From a candidate division Zixibacteria bacterium SM23_81 (GTDB lineage Bacteria > SM23-81): 26,003 nucleotides of DNA. Position 1 is the stretch's first letter. Each line of letters opens with the position of its first letter. Of this stretch, positions 22,202 to 26,003 are shown piece after piece. The position numbers and the translations under genes are program-made. Location of the stretch: assembly GCA_001304015.1 (NCBI GenBank), contig LJUY01000035.1, forward strand, positions 1 to 26,003, in the 5' to 3' direction. Under the pieces are notes generated by a model that saw only the letters and a program-made list of their open reading frames with translations, searched no databases and had not been told where the DNA came from.

Positions 22202-22275
22202 TGGCTGGGGTGCAGGGATTCGAACCCCGATAACATGATCCAGAGTCATGTGTCCTGCCGTTGGACGACACCCCA
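22202..22275 (-). tRNA. tRNA-Gln (CTG anticodon)
   Basis: The minus strand has acceptor TGGGGTG/CACCCCA, anticodon loop CT-CTG-GA in a CATGA/TCATG stem, T-loop TTCGAAT, discriminator G and an encoded CCA (complement of 22202-22204). The U1-A72 pair, G73 and anticodon CUG match classic GlnRS identity elements. It is the first tRNA downstream of glnS. Confidence 0.95.
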
Positions 22276-22334
22276 GTTATTTTTCAAACTTCGATGGTTA
22301 AGAAGAGCGTGGACGTTTCGGCTACTGAAACTCG

Positions 22335-22363
22335 CTTATCGGTATCGAGGCTCGTTATGTCAA
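22335..22363 (-). promoter_or_regulatory. Possible tRNA-cluster promoter
   Basis: On the minus strand TTGACA (complement of 22358-22363) is a perfect -35. At 17 bp a weak -10, GATAAG (complement of 22335-22340), follows. RNA would start near 22329, about 54 nt before tRNA-Gln. The rest of the 271-bp spacer (22276-22546) has no gene or terminator and is rich in short ACGAT/AACG-like motifs. Confidence 0.4.
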
Positions 22364-22546
22364 TCGTATATCGTCCGACGGGCCTCGTCAAAAACAACTG
22401 AATGGGCCATCGGATTCTTCACGTCAAACGTATTCCGACAGCCGACAAACGTAACGCTCTTCGAAACCGATAACCGCCAAACGATATCTTTCACCAACAT
22501 CCACAACCAGGAACAGACTTTTCACTAAAGAGGAATCCGCGCTTAT

Positions 22547-24280
22547 CTACTGTTGTGCCTTCTCGATTTTAGCCCATGTGTCCCGCAGCGAGACGGTGCG
22601 GTTGAACACCAGCCTCTGTTCGATGGAATCGGAATCGACGCAGAAGTATCCCTGTCGGAGAAACTGGTAACGGCTCCCGGGCTTCGCCTCGGCCAGAGTG
22701 GATTCCACCTTGCAATCGCTGAGGACTTCCAAGGAGTTGGGATTCAAATAGTGCTTGAAGTCCTCTCCCTCTTTCAGGTCGAAGGGGTCCTCTTTGACGA
22801 AAAGATGATCGTAAAAGCGCACCTCCGCATTCACAGCATGCTCCGCCGAAACCCAGTGAAGCGTTCCCATGACTTTTCGCCCATCTGACGTCCAGCCACC
22901 GCGCGACTCCGGATCATAGGTGCAGTGTAGCTCGACGATCTCACCGGTTCGCTGGTCCTTCATGACCCGATCACAGGTGATGTAGTAAGCGTGCTTCAAC
23001 CGTACCTCCCGCCCCGGAGCCAGACGGAAGAACTTTTTCGGCGGATCCTCTCGGAAGTCCTCACGCTCTATGTAGATCGTGCCTGAGAAAGGAATCTTAC
23101 GTGATCCCATGGACTCGTCCTCGGGGTTGTTCGCGGCATCCAACTCCTCGACCTTCCCTTCTGGGTAGTTATCGATGACCACCCGGAGCGGATGTAACAC
23201 CGCCATGACCCGCTGCGTGCGTTTATTGAGATCTTCCCGCAGACAGTGTTGCAAAAGCGCTATGTTGACGAGACTATCCCTCTTGGCCACACCGATCCGA
23301 TCACAGAAATCCCGAATGGCCTCGGGTGTGTAACCCCGACGGCGCATACCGCTCAGCGTTGGCATCCGGGGATCATCCCAACCGCTGACATGCCCCTCGT
23401 CCACCAACTGCTTCAAGAGGCGCTTGCTGAGCACCGTGTGGCTGAGGTTGAGCCGCGCAAACTCGATCTGCTGAGGGTGGTAGATGCCCAGCTGGTCAAG
23501 GTACCAGTCGTAGAGCGGACGGTGATCCTCAAATTCAAGGGAGCAGAGAGAATGCGTGATCCCCTCGATGGAATCCGATTGACCATGGGTGAAGTCGTAC
23601 GTTGGGTAGATACACCATGTGTTGCCCCTTCGATAGTGCTTGGCGCGAAGGATACGGTACATAATCGGATCCCGCATGTTTAGGTTGCCGGAGGCCATGT
23701 CGATCTTGGCTCGCAGCACCTTTGAGCCATCCGGGAACTCTCCGGCCCGCATGCGCTGGAATAGATCGAGATTTTCCTCCACCGACCGGTTGCGGTAGCG
23801 GCTCTCCCTGCCCGGCTTCGTCAAGGTGCCGCGATACTCGCGGATCTCAGCGGCGCTCAGGTCATCGACATAGGCCTTGCCCTTTTTAACCAGCTGCTCG
23901 GCATACTCATAGAGCTGCTCGTAATAGTCGGAGGCGAAGTAGAGCCGATCCTCCCAGTCAAATCCCAGCCAGCGGATATCCTCCTCGATGGCCTCCACGA
24001 ACTCCATGCTCTCCTTGGCGGGGTTACTGTCGTCCATGCGCAGATTGCACTTCCCGCCGTAGTCCGCTGCGACGCCGAAATCGATACAGATGGCCTTTGC
24101 ATGACCGATGTGCAGATATCCGTTAGGTTCGGGAGGAAACCGAGTGTGAACCCGACCATCATGTTTACCGGCCTTGATGTCCTCTTCGATGATGGCGCGG
24201 ATGAAGTCCAGCTGAGGAGTCTCTAGAGGCCCCTTGACATCCTTATCGAGCTTATCTGTGTTTTTTTCCGGTACGATCAT
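22547..24280 (-). CDS. glnS: Glutaminyl-tRNA synthetase
   Basis: This enzyme charges tRNA-Gln directly with glutamine. The 577-residue protein has [16 protein letters not shown] with HIGH at residues 57-60, the class I Rossmann fold, [25 protein letters not shown] and VLSKR (283-287, KMSKS-type). A full two-barrel anticodon-binding domain ends at [15 protein letters not shown]. Length fits GlnRS (E. coli 554), and the N-terminal 25 residues are extra. ATG 24280 lies 12 bp after the gltX stop. The presence of GlnRS means direct glutaminylation is used. The tRNA-Gln and tRNA-Glu genes lie downstream. Confidence 0.97.
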   Translation of the reverse strand: MIVPEKNTDKLDKDVKGPLETPQLDFIRAIIEEDIKAGKHDGRVHTRFPPEPNGYLHIGHAKAICIDFGVAADYGGKCNLRMDDSNPAKESMEFVEAIEEDIRWLGFDWEDRLYFASDYYEQLYEYAEQLVKKGKAYVDDLSAAEIREYRGTLTKPGRESRYRNRSVEENLDLFQRMRAGEFPDGSKVLRAKIDMASGNLNMRDPIMYRILRAKHYRRGNTWCIYPTYDFTHGQSDSIEGITHSLCSLEFEDHRPLYDWYLDQLGIYHPQQIEFARLNLSHTVLSKRLLKQLVDEGHVSGWDDPRMPTLSGMRRRGYTPEAIRDFCDRIGVAKRDSLVNIALLQHCLREDLNKRTQRVMAVLHPLRVVIDNYPEGKVEELDAANNPEDESMGSRKIPFSGTIYIEREDFREDPPKKFFRLAPGREVRLKHAYYITCDRVMKDQRTGEIVELHCTYDPESRGGWTSDGRKVMGTLHWVSAEHAVNAEVRFYDHLFVKEDPFDLKEGEDFKHYLNPNSLEVLSDCKVESTLAEAKPGSRYQFLRQGYFCVDSDSIEQRLVFNRTVSLRDTWAKIEKAQQ

Positions 24281-24292
24281 GAATGCCTGCTT

Positions 24293-25783
24293 TCAATCCC
24301 TGTATCCAAAAAGGGCCGTGTACTGCTTATCCAGTTCCTTACGCTTCTTTCCGGAGATGCCGCCTAAAACCTCTATAGCTCGCTGTAGCCGCATACGGAC
24401 CATGTCCGATCCGAGAATCTCCATGGAGTCAAACAGCGGCGTCCAGACAGGCTTTCCGCTTAACGCCACGAAGCAGGGGCCGGTCAGGTCCCGGAGCGTT
24501 ATTCCAAACTTCTGGGACATCTCCCGGAAGAGGGCATCGAGAGCTGGCGCTGTGAAATCACGTTGCTGCTCCAATCTCCAAACCAGCATCTGGAGGATGG
24601 CAGCCAGCTCCTCCGGCTTTTTGCCTTTCATCTTGAGATCTTCCGCTGCGAGAGACACCTCATCGGCGAAGAAAGCTGTGGTCAGGCCACCCCAATCCGC
24701 CAGCGTCTCCAGCCGGGGCTGAACCAGCGGGACGATCTTGCCGATGCGTTCCTGGTTGAGCGCCCACTCCTCGAGCTTCTCCTGTAGTGCTTCGGGAGCG
24801 TAGTCCTCTCGAATATATCGTCCATTGAGCCAGCGGAGCTTGGCGACATCAAAGACCGGTCCTCCCAGAGAGATCTTCTCCAGCTCGAGGTTCTGGCACA
24901 TTTGCTCGAGGGTGAACTTCTCCTCGCCGGTGGGCATGGCCCATCCCATCAAACCCAAATAATTGAGCAGCGCCTCTGGAAGGTATCCCGCTTGGCGATA
25001 ATAGTTGATTGATGTCGGGTTCTTCCGTTTCGAAAGCTTCGATTTATCCCTGTTTCTAAGAAGCGGAAGGTGGCAGAAAACGGGGAGCTCCCACCCGAAA
25101 TACTCATAGAGCTTGACGTGCTTGGGAACCGAATTGATCCACTCCTCGCCCCGAATCACGTGGGTGACGCCCATGAGGTGATCGTCGACGACGACGGCCA
25201 AATGATATGTGGGAAAGCCATCCGACTTCAGGATAATCTGATCGTCGACCAGGGACCATTCCTTGCAAATCTCCCCCCGCAGGAGATCTTGGAATAGACT
25301 TTGACCCTCCGGGGGGATCTTCATCCGGACGACGAATGGCTCGCCAGCAGCCGCACGTCTGTCCGATTCTTTCGATGAGATGCTCCTGCAGTGTCGGTCG
25401 TATCCGGTGTCCGCGCCTTGACGGGTTCGTATCTCCTCGAGTCGCTCTCTGGTACAGAAACAACGATACGCATGACCTGTCTCGAGGAGCCTGTCCACAT
25501 GCTGGCGATAGATCTCTGTCCGCTCGCTCTGCCGATAGGGACCGTGGGGGCCCCCGATATCAGGCCCTTCGTCCCAGCTAAGCCCTAGCCAACGAAGCGA
25601 TTCCAGGATGGCCACTTCAGACTCTTCGCTCGATCGAACCCGATCGGTATCCTCGATGCGAAGGATGAACTTACCACCTCGCCGCCGGGCAAAGGCGCAG
25701 TTAAAAAGCGCCTGATAGGCAGTCCCCAGATGGGGATCGCCGGTAGGCGATGGGGCGACACGAACTCGCACCTGTCTCCCCAT
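24293..25783 (-). CDS. gltX: Glutamyl-tRNA synthetase
   Basis: This class I synthetase charges tRNA-Glu. The 496-residue protein has APSPTGDPHLGTAY (HIGH-like motif at residues 17-21), LRIEDTDR, RFLETGHAYRCFC-type zinc-region Cys (108, 110), GFPTYHLAVVVDDHLMGVTHVIRGEEW and KLSKR (249-253). The C-terminal all-helical anticodon-binding domain is complete. ATG 25783 has GGAGTG upstream. It is followed by glnS after 12 bp and preceded by a small membrane protein gene (7-bp gap), so it is within a multigene operon. No second GluRS copy is in the window. Confidence 0.97.
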   Translation of the reverse strand: MGRQVRVRVAPSPTGDPHLGTAYQALFNCAFARRRGGKFILRIEDTDRVRSSEESEVAILESLRWLGLSWDEGPDIGGPHGPYRQSERTEIYRQHVDRLLETGHAYRCFCTRERLEEIRTRQGADTGYDRHCRSISSKESDRRAAAGEPFVVRMKIPPEGQSLFQDLLRGEICKEWSLVDDQIILKSDGFPTYHLAVVVDDHLMGVTHVIRGEEWINSVPKHVKLYEYFGWELPVFCHLPLLRNRDKSKLSKRKNPTSINYYRQAGYLPEALLNYLGLMGWAMPTGEEKFTLEQMCQNLELEKISLGGPVFDVAKLRWLNGRYIREDYAPEALQEKLEEWALNQERIGKIVPLVQPRLETLADWGGLTTAFFADEVSLAAEDLKMKGKKPEELAAILQMLVWRLEQQRDFTAPALDALFREMSQKFGITLRDLTGPCFVALSGKPVWTPLFDSMEILGSDMVRMRLQRAIEVLGGISGKKRKELDKQYTALFGYRD

Positions 25784-25790
25784 TATGCTC

Positions 25791-26003
25791 TCACTCCGTG
25801 CTCAGAGTTGGTGCGCTGGGCTGAGAAAGCTGAGAATCTCGGGGCTCTAGATGAAGCTCAATGCCCCCAAACCCCCGAGCGAGAAGGTTATATAGCCCAG
25901 CGAAAAGAGCGGTCAGCAAAGAGCCCATAACGGCATAGAAAATGGCTAAAAAGATGGCCACGAAGAAGCCCATCACGCCGCTGAAAAGCCCGGTCATCCT
26001 ACC
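25791..26003 (-). CDS. Small membrane protein, probably partial at the window edge
   Basis: At least 68 residues are visible, with one or two hydrophobic helices (VMGFFVAIFLAIFYAVMGSL and following), then YNLLARGFGGIEL and a polar tail. The segment 'YN..A...GGIE.e' recalls a widespread family of small uncharacterised membrane proteins whose N-terminal half is longer. The frame stays open to the window end, so the real start may be outside; ATG 25997 with GGTAGG just before it is an alternative. It runs into gltX with a 7-bp gap. The function is unknown. Confidence 0.55.
   Translation of the reverse strand, partial: GRMTGLFSGVMGFFVAIFLAIFYAVMGSLLTALFAGLYNLLARGFGGIELHLEPRDSQLSQPSAPTLSTE

Noticed and set aside
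21166-22275. tRNA genes as integration (attachment) sites of a mobile element
   Set aside because: No integrase, direct repeat of a tRNA 3' end or foreign gene cluster adjoins them, and neighbours are housekeeping genes.

Overview
The window is bacterial and densely packed. It looks like a chromosomal piece of a diderm (Gram-negative-type) organism. BamD, a CpoB/YbgF-like lipoprotein and two PorV-like beta-barrels all imply an outer membrane. A secreted seven-blade SBBP propeller ends in a FlgD/type IX-like sorting domain containing NYPNPFNP, a combination common in the FCB group and in uncultured phyla such as KSB1, Zixibacteria and Latescibacteria. That placement is inference; no rRNA is present to fix it.

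The + strand half (1-14940) holds five blocks. (1) 1-5148 is a protein-folding cluster, hsp20-hsp20-dnaK-hsp20-grpE-dnaJ; the first two hsp20 genes are a tandem duplication with a period of exactly 508 bp. (2) 5328-6558 is an operon of three small zinc-ribbon proteins (BCAM0308-like, FmdB-like, DksA/TraR-like) with a promoter and a strong terminator. (3) 6637-10218 is an envelope operon: a DNRLRE-type lipoprotein and two outer-membrane barrels joined by 4-base ATGA overlaps, behind a near-consensus promoter and a structured leader. (4) 10233-13363 carries cpoB-like, an unknown twice-anchored protein, bamD and nadD. (5) 13365-14940 is a PLP aminotransferase with a ~230 nt leader and its own terminator.

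From 14945 to 18264 the strands alternate. A PadR regulator and a small Cys-rich partner lie on the minus strand, with a direct-repeat operator over the promoter. The propeller gene follows on the + strand, then a spacer of short degenerate repeats.

From 18265 to the end everything recognisable is on the minus strand. Read in transcription order it is: a small membrane protein, gltX, glnS, tRNA-Gln(CTG), tRNA-Glu(CTC), tRNA-Arg(ACG), tadA, tRNA-Ser(CGA), tRNA-Ser(GGA), a leader with three mutually exclusive stems ending in a U-tract, a secreted-protein pseudogene with two lesions, nptA, phoU, and an ArsC/LMW-phosphatase gene with a terminator. The glutamate and glutamine synthetases thus sit with their cognate tRNAs, and the A34 deaminase is 23 nt from its substrate tRNA. 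The phosphate-transport/arsenate-reductase operon appears to lie behind an attenuator.

The most notable points are the synthetase-tRNA-tadA cluster, the attenuator-like leader, the freshly broken gene between leader and nptA, the PadR operator repeats, and shared short-repeat mosaics in two distant spacers. There is no CRISPR array, transposase or phage gene.
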